Positions 9,138-18,151 of a stretch of DNA of 64,000 bases are shown piece by piece (the first letter of the stretch is position 1; each line of letters starts with the position of its first letter). The translations under genes and the position numbers were made by a program. Below the pieces are notes generated by a model. That model saw only the letters and a program-made list of their open reading frames with translations, made no database searches and was not told where the DNA came from. This DNA is from DSYU01 sp963827605 (GTDB taxonomy: Bacteria; Chloroflexota; Anaerolineae; Anaerolineales; Anaerolineaceae). The stretch covers positions 1,860,001 through 1,924,000 of the forward strand of contig CAWHBK010000001.1 in the NCBI GenBank assembly GCA_963827605.1, read 5' to 3'.

Positions 9138-10439
9138 ATGCTGATCCATTCCGCTTCACAACTGCTTACCCTTACCGGCGGACCCCAACGCGGAGCCGAG
9201 CTGGGGGAATTGAGAATTATCCCGGACGGGGCTGTGCTGGTACAGGGTGAAACCATCGCGGCCGTTGGCACGACCGCAGAAATGCGCGCCGCTTACCCGG
9301 ACGAACCAGGCCTGGATGCCAGGGGAAAGGTTGTCCTGCCTGGTTTTGTTGACCCGCATACCCACCTGGTATGGGCCGGCGACCGGGCGGCTGAATTCGA
9401 GATGCGCCTGCAAGGGAAAACCTATTTGGAAATCATGGCCGCTGGTGGGGGCATAGTCTCCACCGTAAAGGCGACCCGGGCTGCAAGCGCAGAAGATCTG
9501 CTGGCTCAAACCCGCGCGCGCGCGGATACAATGTTCCGCCATGGAACCACCACAGCAGAAGCCAAAAGCGGCTACGGGCTGGAGACGCAGGCCGAGCTGC
9601 GCCAGATGGAGACCCTGCTGCGCCTGGATGAGGCTGGCCCGCTGGAAATTGTACCGACATTCCTGGGCGCGCACGCTGTCCCGGCCGAGTACAAGGATAA
9701 CCCAGAAGGCTATACGCAGCTCGTCTGCATGGAAATGCTGCCCGCCCTGCGCAAGTGGTGGCAGGAAAACGCAGGCAACCGCTCGTTGCCATTTGTGGAT
9801 GTGTTTTGCGAAACAGGCGCCTTCAGCCTGGAACAGTCCGCGGCAATCTTGCAAGCAGCGCGCGCAATGAGCTTCCCGTTGAAAATCCACGCAGATGAGT
9901 TCGATAACCTGGGCGGCGCCAGCCTGGCGGCCAGCCTCGAGGCTGCATCCGCGGACCACCTGGTAAAGACCTCGCCCGAAGATATCCAGGCCCTGGCGCA
10001 GAGCAGCACCGTGGCCGTGGCGCTGCCCTGCACGCCCTTTGGTCTGGCCGACCCGCACTACACACCCGCGCGCGACATCCTGGCTGCCGGGGGTCTGCTG
10101 GCGATTGCCTCGGATATCAACCCCGGCACCGCCTGGTGTGAGAGCATGCAGTTCGTCATCGCCCTGGCCTGCCGCTATCTACGCCTCACGCCCGCTCAGG
10201 CCATTGCCGCCGCGACCATCAACGCAGCCGCGGCTGTTCGGCTGGCGCACCGGGTTGGGTCGATTGAACCAGGGAAGCAGGCCGATTTACTGGTTCTTTC
10301 AACCAGCGATTACCGCAACCTGGGGTACCGCTTTGGCAGCAACCTGGTTGAAAAGGTGATCAAACGCGGCAGGGTTTACCCGGTGGGGCCAGGGCCAATT
10401 AATGCCCGATCAGTGGGAACAGCAGCCCATATTGATTGA
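9138..10439 (+). CDS. hutI: Imidazolonepropionase
   Basis: 433 residues, full length for the family. It hydrolyses 4-imidazolone-5-propanoate to N-formimino-L-glutamate in histidine breakdown. Amidohydrolase markers: metal-binding VDPHTHLVWAGDR near residue 72, TAEAKSGYGLE near 138, HADEF near 250, and ASDINPGTAW near 328. The gene is alone; no hutH, hutU or ftcD is in the window. Its start is very close to a -10-like box with no ribosome site. Its last 41 bases overlap the end of the convergent subtilase gene. Confidence 0.95.
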   Translation: MLIHSASQLLTLTGGPQRGAELGELRIIPDGAVLVQGETIAAVGTTAEMRAAYPDEPGLDARGKVVLPGFVDPHTHLVWAGDRAAEFEMRLQGKTYLEIMAAGGGIVSTVKATRAASAEDLLAQTRARADTMFRHGTTTAEAKSGYGLETQAELRQMETLLRLDEAGPLEIVPTFLGAHAVPAEYKDNPEGYTQLVCMEMLPALRKWWQENAGNRSLPFVDVFCETGAFSLEQSAAILQAARAMSFPLKIHADEFDNLGGASLAASLEAASADHLVKTSPEDIQALAQSSTVAVALPCTPFGLADPHYTPARDILAAGGLLAIASDINPGTAWCESMQFVIALACRYLRLTPAQAIAAATINAAAAVRLAHRVGSIEPGKQADLLVLSTSDYRNLGYRFGSNLVEKVIKRGRVYPVGPGPINARSVGTAAHID

Positions 10440-13400
10440 GCCAAACCAGGGTTTTTAACGACCATTTTTGGCCGCTGGTTATCCCGTTTACCTCGGCCAG
10501 CAACTCCACATTCTGCGGAGGAACACCAGGTTGTGCGGTTGCCCGGAAGGTAAGCTCAATCTTTTTTGCGCCATCCATCATCCCGCGCCAGGACAATGTG
10601 CGAGCCGTGGAGTCAAACACGATAACGCCTGGTCCGCTTGCCGAATTCGGTTCGTAAACAAGGCCTTGGGGTAACTGAATCGTTGATTGGGCAGTTTCCG
10701 CATCACTCCCCAGATTTTGCACCGCGAGGCGGAATGTAACCGGAGTCTGCGCAACCCATCTGCTGCTTGCTGAAAATTCAGGTACCGGGTACAACAAAAT
10801 GGTCGGCTGCACTCGGACTGGCACTTCAAGCATGTGGGGTACGGCAGGCGTACCGATGAGCAGGAAACCATCCAGTTCTGTGGCCGCAGTAAACGGATAT
10901 TTCCCATGATATTTGACCGTAAACTCGACCGGCTGGTTGGCCCGGATCGAACCCATTGGAATTTCCTCCAGCGTCAGGTCCGTTCCGCTAATCGACCGGA
11001 TACGGATATCAAATATATTCTGGTTGTCTGGCACTCTGTTTCCATGGACAAGCACCCAATAGCTACCGTCTTCTGGAAAGTAAATCTTGACTTGTTCATC
11101 CGCGCTGTAATGGATCGAATATGTTTTCAACGTATCCTGGCTGCAATTCCATTTTTTATCGCCATTGTCCTGATAAAGATAGAGGTCCAAGTCCAGATCC
11201 GCGTAGGTCGATGAAGTCGAAATATCTAACAGCCCTCCATTTTGGATTTCTAACCCGCCCTCGTCTTTTTTGTAAATCCATGACGCCGAACAGATATTAG
11301 AAGTCGAATCTTGCTGAGCTTGCTGTCCTTGCAGTTCAATGATCGGGCTCATTCCAAAGGCCTGAACCTGGATGCCCTCACTAATATCAGCGGTTGAAGT
11401 AAAGGTCACCTTCTGTGTGCCTGAGAGATACGGAGGATCAATACTTTCCGGAACCGAGGGTATATTCAACTCCGCGGGGTCACTCATAACCTGATATACA
11501 CTACCAACAACTTGTTCAGCAAACTGCAACCCACTGTTTAAGACGTTATGGAGCACGATCATATTCAACCCATCCTGGAGAGGGGCCGCGACCAATTCAT
11601 GGGATGTGACGGTATTGGTTTCCCAAGCGAATCTGCCATTCCGAATATGCCGGTCCTGACTGCCGGCGGACAGGCCCATGCCATATGGCCCAAAAATCTC
11701 GGGATGCTGCTGCTCAAACTCGTCTTGCAAAGGCCCAAACATCCAGGTGTCGATATCCGTTGCCGGCGCACCCCACTGGGTATCGACTACCATGGCCTTT
11801 CCCGATGCTGCCGATCCTTGCGGAATATCCGTAAAAAACAACCGCCAATCGCCTGATTCATAACGCCAGTTCCAATTAAATCCGCCAAACATGTGCGCAT
11901 TATCGTATGGCAAGCCCGGTTCGTCCGGCCCACCAAAAAGAAACGTGCCGGTATTCGCGGCTACTTGCGTAATAACTGGGATGATCGTTTCTTTTCCGCC
12001 AATGTTTAGCTCAATAACGCCTTCATATGCCCCTGGATGCGTATCCGCCGGGATCGAAAGCGTTGCATTAAATTGGGCCACGCTTTGCTTAGCAATTGTC
12101 ATGGAGGAAGTAGAACGCGTAAGCCAGGGCCAATCTGCCCTCTTGTAATACGTAACGCGAACCTGCAGCGTGGTGGATTCGCCGCAATACGTACAGGCCA
12201 ATCCAAGGAAAACCCCAGCATGCCGCCTGGATAAGCTCTGGCTGCCTACCGTTGCCTCCAGGTAGTCGGATTGAGGGTAACCATACGTAAAACGATTGAA
12301 TTCCGATAGACCAGAGTCTGGATCGATATCAATTTCCTGCTTGTCTACCCGGCCGTTATGGTCGTCATCGGTCCAGAGATTTGAATCACCATTATGATCC
12401 ACCCAATCGTAAAAGTAGATATTCCACCAGTTGTCTGGGTACGCGTCGTTTCCAACATCAAAATTTGAATATGGGATAACCACCTGGGCGCGTACAAGAT
12501 CTGGATTGATCTCATTTATTGAAGTGGTTATCTCTTTCAGAAAAACAGGGATTTTACTACTTTCTCCGGTATCGGTTGTCGAATACGAAAAGGTAAAGGT
12601 TTCTTCACGCACATTTTTCAAAATTCTATCATTCAGACCTACGGTGATGGAATTTTGCGTTGGGTTTTTCACTGTGAATGTTTCCGAATCTTGTTCTCCA
12701 GGATGGAGAACCGCGGGGAAAGCCGGGTATTTGGTGCCTTGATAGCTGCCTGCCCGCCATTGACTGGGGGAAAGCGAAGGTGCCTGCTCCAGGGCCATAT
12801 CCACCGCCCGGCTTACTTGAATATTGCCACTCCCCTGCGAAAGCACATCATGCCCCAAGTTTCTGGAGCTGGTGAGTAAAATATCCCGGGCCTCTTGCCA
12901 GGTTGGCCAGCGATCGTTGTGCGCCTGGAAAGCCTGGTAGAGTATCGCCATCCCGCCCGCTGCTACCGGCGTAGACATGGACGTTCCACCAAATACCGAG
13001 TATGCCACCTCCCCATCACCCGTACCATTGTTTAGCGGGATGGCGGCTGTACCCCAGGCGCCTACCGCCACGACATCCGGAGCAAGATCACCAAGCATAC
13101 CCGGTCCACGATTCGACCACGGCTGAATGTCCCCATACAAAAACTGCTCTGGGGTTACGAAATCAAAACTTAGCAATGAACCGTAAGCCGTGCTTGCGCC
13201 AACATCCAGGATGGAACCACCTCCTGGGGAAGTTTGCGTGCCATAACCATGGCCTCCATTTCCGGTAGCTACCAGAAATGAAACCGACGGAAATTCCGTA
13301 TAGGATAAATCCTGTGCAAAACGAGAGACAACATCCCAGCCATCCGGGATGATTGCACTGTCTCCCCAGGAGTTGCTGACAATATTTACCCCATCCATGG

Positions 13401-15039
13401 TGTTCGGGTTTCCATCCATGCCAAGCGTAGCCAGCGTCCATGAATCGAAGGGGAATACAAAGCCATTTTGAAATGCAGCAATTTTTGCATCTGGGGCCAT
13501 GGATGGGATCACCGGTCCCCCTACCCCACCGATATCTTCTCCGCCCGCATATAAGGGATTGGTGGGTCCCTTGCCTTTTGGATCGCTAATCCGGCTTTTT
13601 CCAGCGACCAGGCTGGCGCAGCTTGTGCCATGTCCCTCCTGGTCCATGATAAATACCAGCATCCTACCATTTTCAGGGGGTTGTTTTTCAAGGATCTCCG
13701 GATATAGGACTCCCACACCGGGCGGCTGGTTTATGCCATCCGATATCCAGGTCAATAAACCGGCTGAAAGATCCCAGACATCGGTCGATTCCTCACCCGC
13801 GCCTAACACGGCGCCTGCCAAAGGGAAACTCTTGGACATCCGCTCGGTGGAGTCGGTCAAAAGATGGTTGAAATTAATGTCCACATAAACCGTATCGTAC
13901 GTGCCTGCCATGCTTTCGTCCGAAACGATGATGGCAGGTGGCAGCAGCCAACCTTCCGGGTAACTGAGGCCAAAGTAGTATGCCTGGAGAGCCAGGTAAT
14001 AATCTGGGTGGATCGAATAATAATAATGATTGCTTTTGGATGTATTCGGCCAGGTAAAGCGTGCCGAAACGCCTGTCTCCGCATCTCCTACTAACACCAG
14101 ATTCGCACTGCATGTCGCTGCAACACAATCTGCATTTTCGACCGGCAGCGTATGGACGAATCCAGTCATGCCTGACAAATCCCAAAAATTATCCGGTCCG
14201 ATGGTGCTTTTTTGATCCAGCGCATAAAGCAGACCGGAAACCGTATCATATGAAAACGGCCAGCCCGAATATGGGCCATCGTTTTGTATGGTTGCTTGCA
14301 CGCCTTGTAAATCGGGGTGTGAAAAATCGACGCCGGTGTCCACCACTCCTACCGTTACGCCCTGCCCGGTAAACCCCACCTCCCGCGCCCTTTTTACATC
14401 ATGCACATCGAGAATATCTTGTGTAAAGGTACCCGCGGTCCTCAACGTATCCAAAAGGGCCGGGTTTTGGATACGTGGTGTCTCAACCATCTGGTCTTGT
14501 TGGGTCTTTTCGATCCTGGCCTGTTCAAGGAGTTTTTCCGGACCTCCCTGGGCCAATAATGCGCGCATTTGTTTCTTATCGATAATTCTCCGGTTCCCAC
14601 GCAATTCGTCCAGCCCTGGGGCTTCCGCGGTTTGAAAGGAGTTGTTCGAGATCACACCTACTACCGCCGGGACACCGGCCAGCTTGCGAAGTTGAAACAG
14701 TTCGATTTCACCGGTTACCCACTCAAACCCAGCCACTTGCCGGCTATGTACCGAGCGCGTGAAAAAGCGCTGCACATCGGCTCCCGGCTTAATCATCGCG
14801 CTTACCAGTAAAGGCTCTTTCGTTTCAACATCATAAGCAAGAGCCTGATCGAAAAGGGTTGTTGTATCTAGCAGCTGCTGTAGATCCGGTGCCAGCTTTT
14901 CCAGGCCCTGCCCTGCCGGAACAATTCTTTCCTGTGAAGTTTGAGACGATAGAACTGTTGTGGATGGGATGCTTATGAAAAGGATGCCAATAAACAGGAG
15001 AATGGAAAGACCAAGGTGAGGGAGCCTGTGGAAATTCAT
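10399..15039 (-). CDS. Large secreted S8 subtilisin-like serine protease
   Basis: 1546 residues in one clean frame. Signal peptide at residues ~10-30 (GLSILLFIGILFISI). A propeptide-like region follows up to ~210, then the catalytic domain with Asp in VGVVDTGVDFSHPDL (~231), His in DQEGHGTSCASLVAG (~465) and Ser in FGGTSMSTPVAAG (~682). The rest, over 800 residues, is a series of beta-rich domains: a possible pre-peptidase-type region with LDLYLYQDNGD, and a DUF11-like repeat near the end (LGSDAETAQSTIQLPQGLVY). An AGAGGTG ribosome site precedes the ATG. Likely an extracellular protein-degrading enzyme; the length of the C-terminal part suggests surface or matrix attachment. Confidence 0.93.
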   Translation of the reverse strand: MNFHRLPHLGLSILLFIGILFISIPSTTVLSSQTSQERIVPAGQGLEKLAPDLQQLLDTTTLFDQALAYDVETKEPLLVSAMIKPGADVQRFFTRSVHSRQVAGFEWVTGEIELFQLRKLAGVPAVVGVISNNSFQTAEAPGLDELRGNRRIIDKKQMRALLAQGGPEKLLEQARIEKTQQDQMVETPRIQNPALLDTLRTAGTFTQDILDVHDVKRAREVGFTGQGVTVGVVDTGVDFSHPDLQGVQATIQNDGPYSGWPFSYDTVSGLLYALDQKSTIGPDNFWDLSGMTGFVHTLPVENADCVAATCSANLVLVGDAETGVSARFTWPNTSKSNHYYYSIHPDYYLALQAYYFGLSYPEGWLLPPAIIVSDESMAGTYDTVYVDINFNHLLTDSTERMSKSFPLAGAVLGAGEESTDVWDLSAGLLTWISDGINQPPGVGVLYPEILEKQPPENGRMLVFIMDQEGHGTSCASLVAGKSRISDPKGKGPTNPLYAGGEDIGGVGGPVIPSMAPDAKIAAFQNGFVFPFDSWTLATLGMDGNPNTMDGVNIVSNSWGDSAIIPDGWDVVSRFAQDLSYTEFPSVSFLVATGNGGHGYGTQTSPGGGSILDVGASTAYGSLLSFDFVTPEQFLYGDIQPWSNRGPGMLGDLAPDVVAVGAWGTAAIPLNNGTGDGEVAYSVFGGTSMSTPVAAGGMAILYQAFQAHNDRWPTWQEARDILLTSSRNLGHDVLSQGSGNIQVSRAVDMALEQAPSLSPSQWRAGSYQGTKYPAFPAVLHPGEQDSETFTVKNPTQNSITVGLNDRILKNVREETFTFSYSTTDTGESSKIPVFLKEITTSINEINPDLVRAQVVIPYSNFDVGNDAYPDNWWNIYFYDWVDHNGDSNLWTDDDHNGRVDKQEIDIDPDSGLSEFNRFTYGYPQSDYLEATVGSQSLSRRHAGVFLGLACTYCGESTTLQVRVTYYKRADWPWLTRSTSSMTIAKQSVAQFNATLSIPADTHPGAYEGVIELNIGGKETIIPVITQVAANTGTFLFGGPDEPGLPYDNAHMFGGFNWNWRYESGDWRLFFTDIPQGSAASGKAMVVDTQWGAPATDIDTWMFGPLQDEFEQQHPEIFGPYGMGLSAGSQDRHIRNGRFAWETNTVTSHELVAAPLQDGLNMIVLHNVLNSGLQFAEQVVGSVYQVMSDPAELNIPSVPESIDPPYLSGTQKVTFTSTADISEGIQVQAFGMSPIIELQGQQAQQDSTSNICSASWIYKKDEGGLEIQNGGLLDISTSSTYADLDLDLYLYQDNGDKKWNCSQDTLKTYSIHYSADEQVKIYFPEDGSYWVLVHGNRVPDNQNIFDIRIRSISGTDLTLEEIPMGSIRANQPVEFTVKYHGKYPFTAATELDGFLLIGTPAVPHMLEVPVRVQPTILLYPVPEFSASSRWVAQTPVTFRLAVQNLGSDAETAQSTIQLPQGLVYEPNSASGPGVIVFDSTARTLSWRGMMDGAKKIELTFRATAQPGVPPQNVELLAEVNGITSGQKWSLKTLVWLNQYGLLFPLIGH

Positions 15040-15203
15040 TTATTTGCACCTCTACGGAAATCTTACGGCCTGATATTTCTTTGGCGGTGTTTCAATTATG
15101 ACACAACCGATCTTAATCAGGGAGGGATCAACGATATCACATTTCGTAAATGCGTGTTGTATAATCACAAAAAAATGAAATCCGATAGGGAGAACCAGCA
15201 AAG

Positions 15204-15839
15204 ATGATAACAATTGAACAAGCCAGAGCCTGGTATGCAGAAGCAGATCCAGTACATGATTTTGGCCACGTTCTCCGGGTGTACCGGATGGCAGAGCGGC
15301 TGGCGCAAGAAGAAGGCGCCGATATGGAGATCGTTCTGGCCGCGGCGCTGCTGCATGATGCGGAAGGCAGCGCTCCTGGCAGCGAAACACGGAAAAGTCA
15401 CCATCACCGCTCGTCCGATTTTGCTGGGAAGGTGCTGGCCGAAGAAAATTGGCCGGTTGAGCGGATTGCTGCCGTTCAGCACTGCATCCGGGCGCATCGG
15501 TTTCGTAGTGATGGTGAAACGCCGCAAACCCTGGAAGCGCGTATTTTATTTGATGCAGATAAGTTAGACGTACTGGGTGCGATTGGAGCGGTTCGAACCA
15601 TCGCATATTCCACCCTGAATCACCAACCATTTTATGTTCAGCCTTCCCAACAATTCATTGACAGCGGAATAAAAGAGCCGGGTGAATTGCACAGCGGTTA
15701 CCATGAGTATTTATTTAAGCTGCGAAAAATAAAAGATCTTCTATTTACAAAATCCGCCAGGCAAATCGCAATAAAGCGGGACCAGTATCTGGAAGAATTT
15801 TTCCGCCAGCTGGAAGCAGAATTAAACGGCGAACGTTAA
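15204..15839 (+). CDS. HD-domain metal-dependent phosphohydrolase
   Basis: 211 residues of the HD superfamily: HDFGHVLRVYRMAERLA near residue 18, LLHDAEGS near 49 (the HD pair), HHHRSSDFA near 66, and the conserved DADKLDVLG near 118. This matches the YedJ/predicted HD phosphohydrolase group, often acting on nucleotides or small phosphoesters. A TATAAT -10 box lies near 15160 and GGGAGAA precedes the ATG. It reads divergently from the subtilase. Substrate unknown. Confidence 0.85.
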   Translation: MITIEQARAWYAEADPVHDFGHVLRVYRMAERLAQEEGADMEIVLAAALLHDAEGSAPGSETRKSHHHRSSDFAGKVLAEENWPVERIAAVQHCIRAHRFRSDGETPQTLEARILFDADKLDVLGAIGAVRTIAYSTLNHQPFYVQPSQQFIDSGIKEPGELHSGYHEYLFKLRKIKDLLFTKSARQIAIKRDQYLEEFFRQLEAELNGER

Positions 15840-15968
15840 AGTACGCTTTATTTCGCCTGTTACTGCTACTGGAATAAATTCGGTTCAATATCCTATGCTG
15901 TCCAACCTGGCATGATATTCCTGAGTCTCATGCCAATGATCTTATTGTCTAAAGGAAAGCATATATAC

Positions 15969-16010
15969 CTGGAGCAGCCTGCAATATGAGCATCTCGCAG
16001 GCTGCTCCAG
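15969..16010 (+). terminator. Strong hairpin after the HD hydrolase
   Basis: A perfect 14-bp stem, CTGGAGCAGCCTGC with its complement, around a 14-base loop, 130 bp after the HD-hydrolase stop. No T-tract follows, so the terminator call is moderate; it could instead be a protein-binding palindrome. Confidence 0.5.
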
Positions 16011-16150
16011 CTGCATTTGAATAGATGCGTTCCGGTTATCGACCAGAAGCCCTGCGCAATATAAAACCCAGAATAGCAATCCGTTTTTTTAAACCCCCTT
16101 TAGGGATGCAACCCATCCACAGTGTGCTAAAATATATTCGGGAAGCGAAG

Positions 16151-16195
16151 ATACAATGATACTTTTATACAATGATACAATATATACAATGATAC
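16151..16195 (+). promoter_or_regulatory. Three direct repeats ATACAATGATAC upstream of GntR regulator
   Basis: ATACAATGATAC occurs at 16151-16162, 16167-16178 and 16184-16195, that is with a 16-17 bp period, and ends 27 bp before the regulator ATG. Iterated identical sites this close to a regulator gene suggest its own operator. Each also contains TACAAT, a -10-like hexamer. Confidence 0.6.
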
Positions 16196-16222
16196 AATTT
16201 CATAAAAGGACAGCAACCAATT

Positions 16223-16747
16223 ATGAATGAGCAAATCGAAATAAAGCTAGACTTCCTCAATAAAAGACCGATTGCCGAACAAATAAAAGAAGAGGTGCGT
16301 CTGTTAATAAAGAATGGGGTATTACAACCTGGCGACCGGCTCCCTACCGTAAGAAGCCTGGCGGCGCAGCTGCGTGTTAATTTCAATACCGTCGCGCGTG
16401 TCTATCGCGTCTTGGATCAGGAGCGCTTAATCTCTACCCAGCAGGGTCGTGGAAGTTATGTCCTGGAAAATGCCTATGCTTCTATGCCTGCCAATGCTCC
16501 TACGCACAAAGAGCGGGTCGAGCAGTTAATCGTCGATCTTTTTGAAAAAGCCAACCGCATGCATATTTCAAAAAAAGAATTGCAGACTGCACTCATACGA
16601 CGGATACAGCAGCAAAGAAGAAGACCCGGATTATCACATCGAAAAAAGCGGCTGGCTCAGAAAAAAGTCGCTGTTACCTCACCTTCGATTCGTGATGTGC
16701 GCAAGGCCAATTCTATCCGGAAGTTTTTGAAACATCGAAAGAGCTGA
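16223..16747 (+). CDS. GntR family transcriptional regulator (YtrA-like)
   Basis: 174 residues. The winged helix-turn-helix of the GntR family covers residues 10-75 (RPIAEQIKEEVRLLI, GDRLPTVRSLAAQLRVN, GRGSYVLEN). There is no large effector domain, as in the short YtrA subfamily. The last ~60 residues are very basic (QQRRRPGLSHRKKRLAQKK), which is unusual and may add DNA contact. Three direct repeats lie just upstream. The ABC genes usually found with YtrA regulators are absent; what follows is a gene-poor parS region. Confidence 0.87.
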   Translation: MNEQIEIKLDFLNKRPIAEQIKEEVRLLIKNGVLQPGDRLPTVRSLAAQLRVNFNTVARVYRVLDQERLISTQQGRGSYVLENAYASMPANAPTHKERVEQLIVDLFEKANRMHISKKELQTALIRRIQQQRRRPGLSHRKKRLAQKKVAVTSPSIRDVRKANSIRKFLKHRKS

Positions 16748-16766
16748 AACAGAGACGGTAATAAAA

Positions 16767-16782
16767 TGTTTCACGTGAAACA
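16767..16782. other. parS centromere site, perfect consensus
   Basis: TGTTTCACGTGAAACA, an exact match to the consensus parS palindrome bound by chromosomal ParB, located 20 bp after the GntR stop. parA and parB are not in the window. Confidence 0.9.
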
Positions 16783-16920
16783 AGCCTGCAGTAGGATCAT
16801 TCAATATTAGATCGATTGGATCTCGAAATGCGTACTCAAGGAAAACCATATTAACGATCATTCGAAAAATAAGCGCTCCAGTTTTGCTTACACATTGCTA
16901 TTTTCGCATTCTATTATTAA

Positions 16921-17250
16921 TTAGAAGGCATCCTGAGAAAATATGATCAAGTTGTAAAGCGACAAGAAATTGCGGAGATTCCAGGCACGAGATCGGATTG
17001 GGCCAAAAAACAACCTTAGCGAATATCGCTCAGCTTCAATGAATTGGTAGATATCCATTATTCGCCAATTTGTGCTTTGAATGATTTCTCCCGCTTTTTC
17101 AAAAAATATACGCAGCCATGCGATCATGGCAAAATTTTCCAAAAGCAACTGTTTCGGTTTCGGACCATCATTTTTTAATTCAATTCCGTGAATTTCATCC
17201 TGACCCGGTTTACGAACCTTATATTCCCAGTCCTGCGCATTGTGCGCAAG
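16921..17250 (-). pseudogene. Start-less open frame of unknown nature
   Basis: A 109-codon open frame on the minus strand ending at TAA 16921-16923 and preceded by TGA at 17251-17253. It has only internal ATGs, the first long one giving 75 residues. The upstream minus-strand DNA also translates into protein-like sequence (KDIVQLDGSVDI) before that TGA, so this may be a decayed gene. No family was recognised. It may equally be chance. Confidence 0.2.
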
Positions 17251-17475
17251 TCAACGAATGTCAACACTTCCATCTAGCTGGACAATGTCTTTTCCAGAAT
17301 GATCGACGCCAATCCGATAACAGCAAATGTCTGTAAATAAATGCACTGTGTGCGCGGGTTATAAGCACAGGAGCATTGGATGTTTACGATTGGTTATCTT
17401 AATCGCGAGCCATTTCGGGAAAGCGTTTTTTGTGTTTTCTAAAGGAATAGGATGACCATTGAAAGTTTGCTCCTT

Positions 17476-17531
17476 CCCAGACAAAATAGAAGCATTGTTT
17501 CACGTGAAACGATGCTTCTATTTTGTCTGGG
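17476..17531. other. parS site embedded in a 56-bp near-perfect palindrome
   Basis: The core at 17496-17511 is TGTTTCACGTGAAACG (one change from parS). It is flanked by 20-bp arms, CCCAGACAAAATAGAAGCAT on the left and its exact complement on the right. The only mismatch in 28 base pairs is the outermost parS pair (17496/17511). Confidence 0.9.
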
Positions 17532-18151
17532 TCTTGAGAGGACGAGAATGGATTAACATCCGCTCGGCCTCAATTGTTCGGGAGAACTTAATCATAAGCC
17601 TCGTCGATAAAAGGCACCTTCAGTAATCAACATCCGGGAAAACCAATACCCTCGAAAATAATGTGGACCCGCAGCCAATCCCAGGCTCTTCCTCTCTGAC
17701 CGTTTAGAACTGGTGCATTGAACAACAGAAACTGACAAATGCCGAGAAACGGGTTCCTATTGAACATCACGCATCAGTCCTAAATAGTCTTGGATTGGAT
17801 CGAATAGCGCAGACAGGCTTTCTTCATTTTAGATGATCGAAGCGTGAAAATATGCCAGGTATCCTGAATAGTCACATGGCTCAAACAATCAATTGGTGGG
17901 GGAGCGCTTGCCCTGGTTGTGAGTGCAGCTGGTAAGGTTGTAAATGAGTAGAGGAAGTCCAGCTTTGATAAAGGATTGTCAGGATGCTCGAGTTGCGAAT
18001 TTTTATTTTTGCACTTTCGAAAACTGTGGATATTTTCGTCTTATGCGATTGATCATCCATATAACCAAGGGTCGCCCCTAGAAAGGAAACAAAACCTTAT
18101 TATAGAACATATTTTCTATATATAGCCAAAAAAATATATCAACCAGTTCTC

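Larger units (their letters stand above)
16748..18151. other. Gene-poor 1.4-kb region carrying two parS sites
   Basis: No confident gene on either strand. It is AT-richer than its flanks and holds two 16-bp parS sites (16767 and 17496), the second in a 56-bp palindrome. A single 109-codon start-less frame on the minus strand (16921-17250) is the only longer open stretch. The rest shows nothing recognisable. Confidence 0.7.

Noticed and set aside
9138..10439. Long open frames on the minus strand across hutI (up to 300 codons)
   Set aside because: They are shadows of the confident hutI frame and carry no domain.
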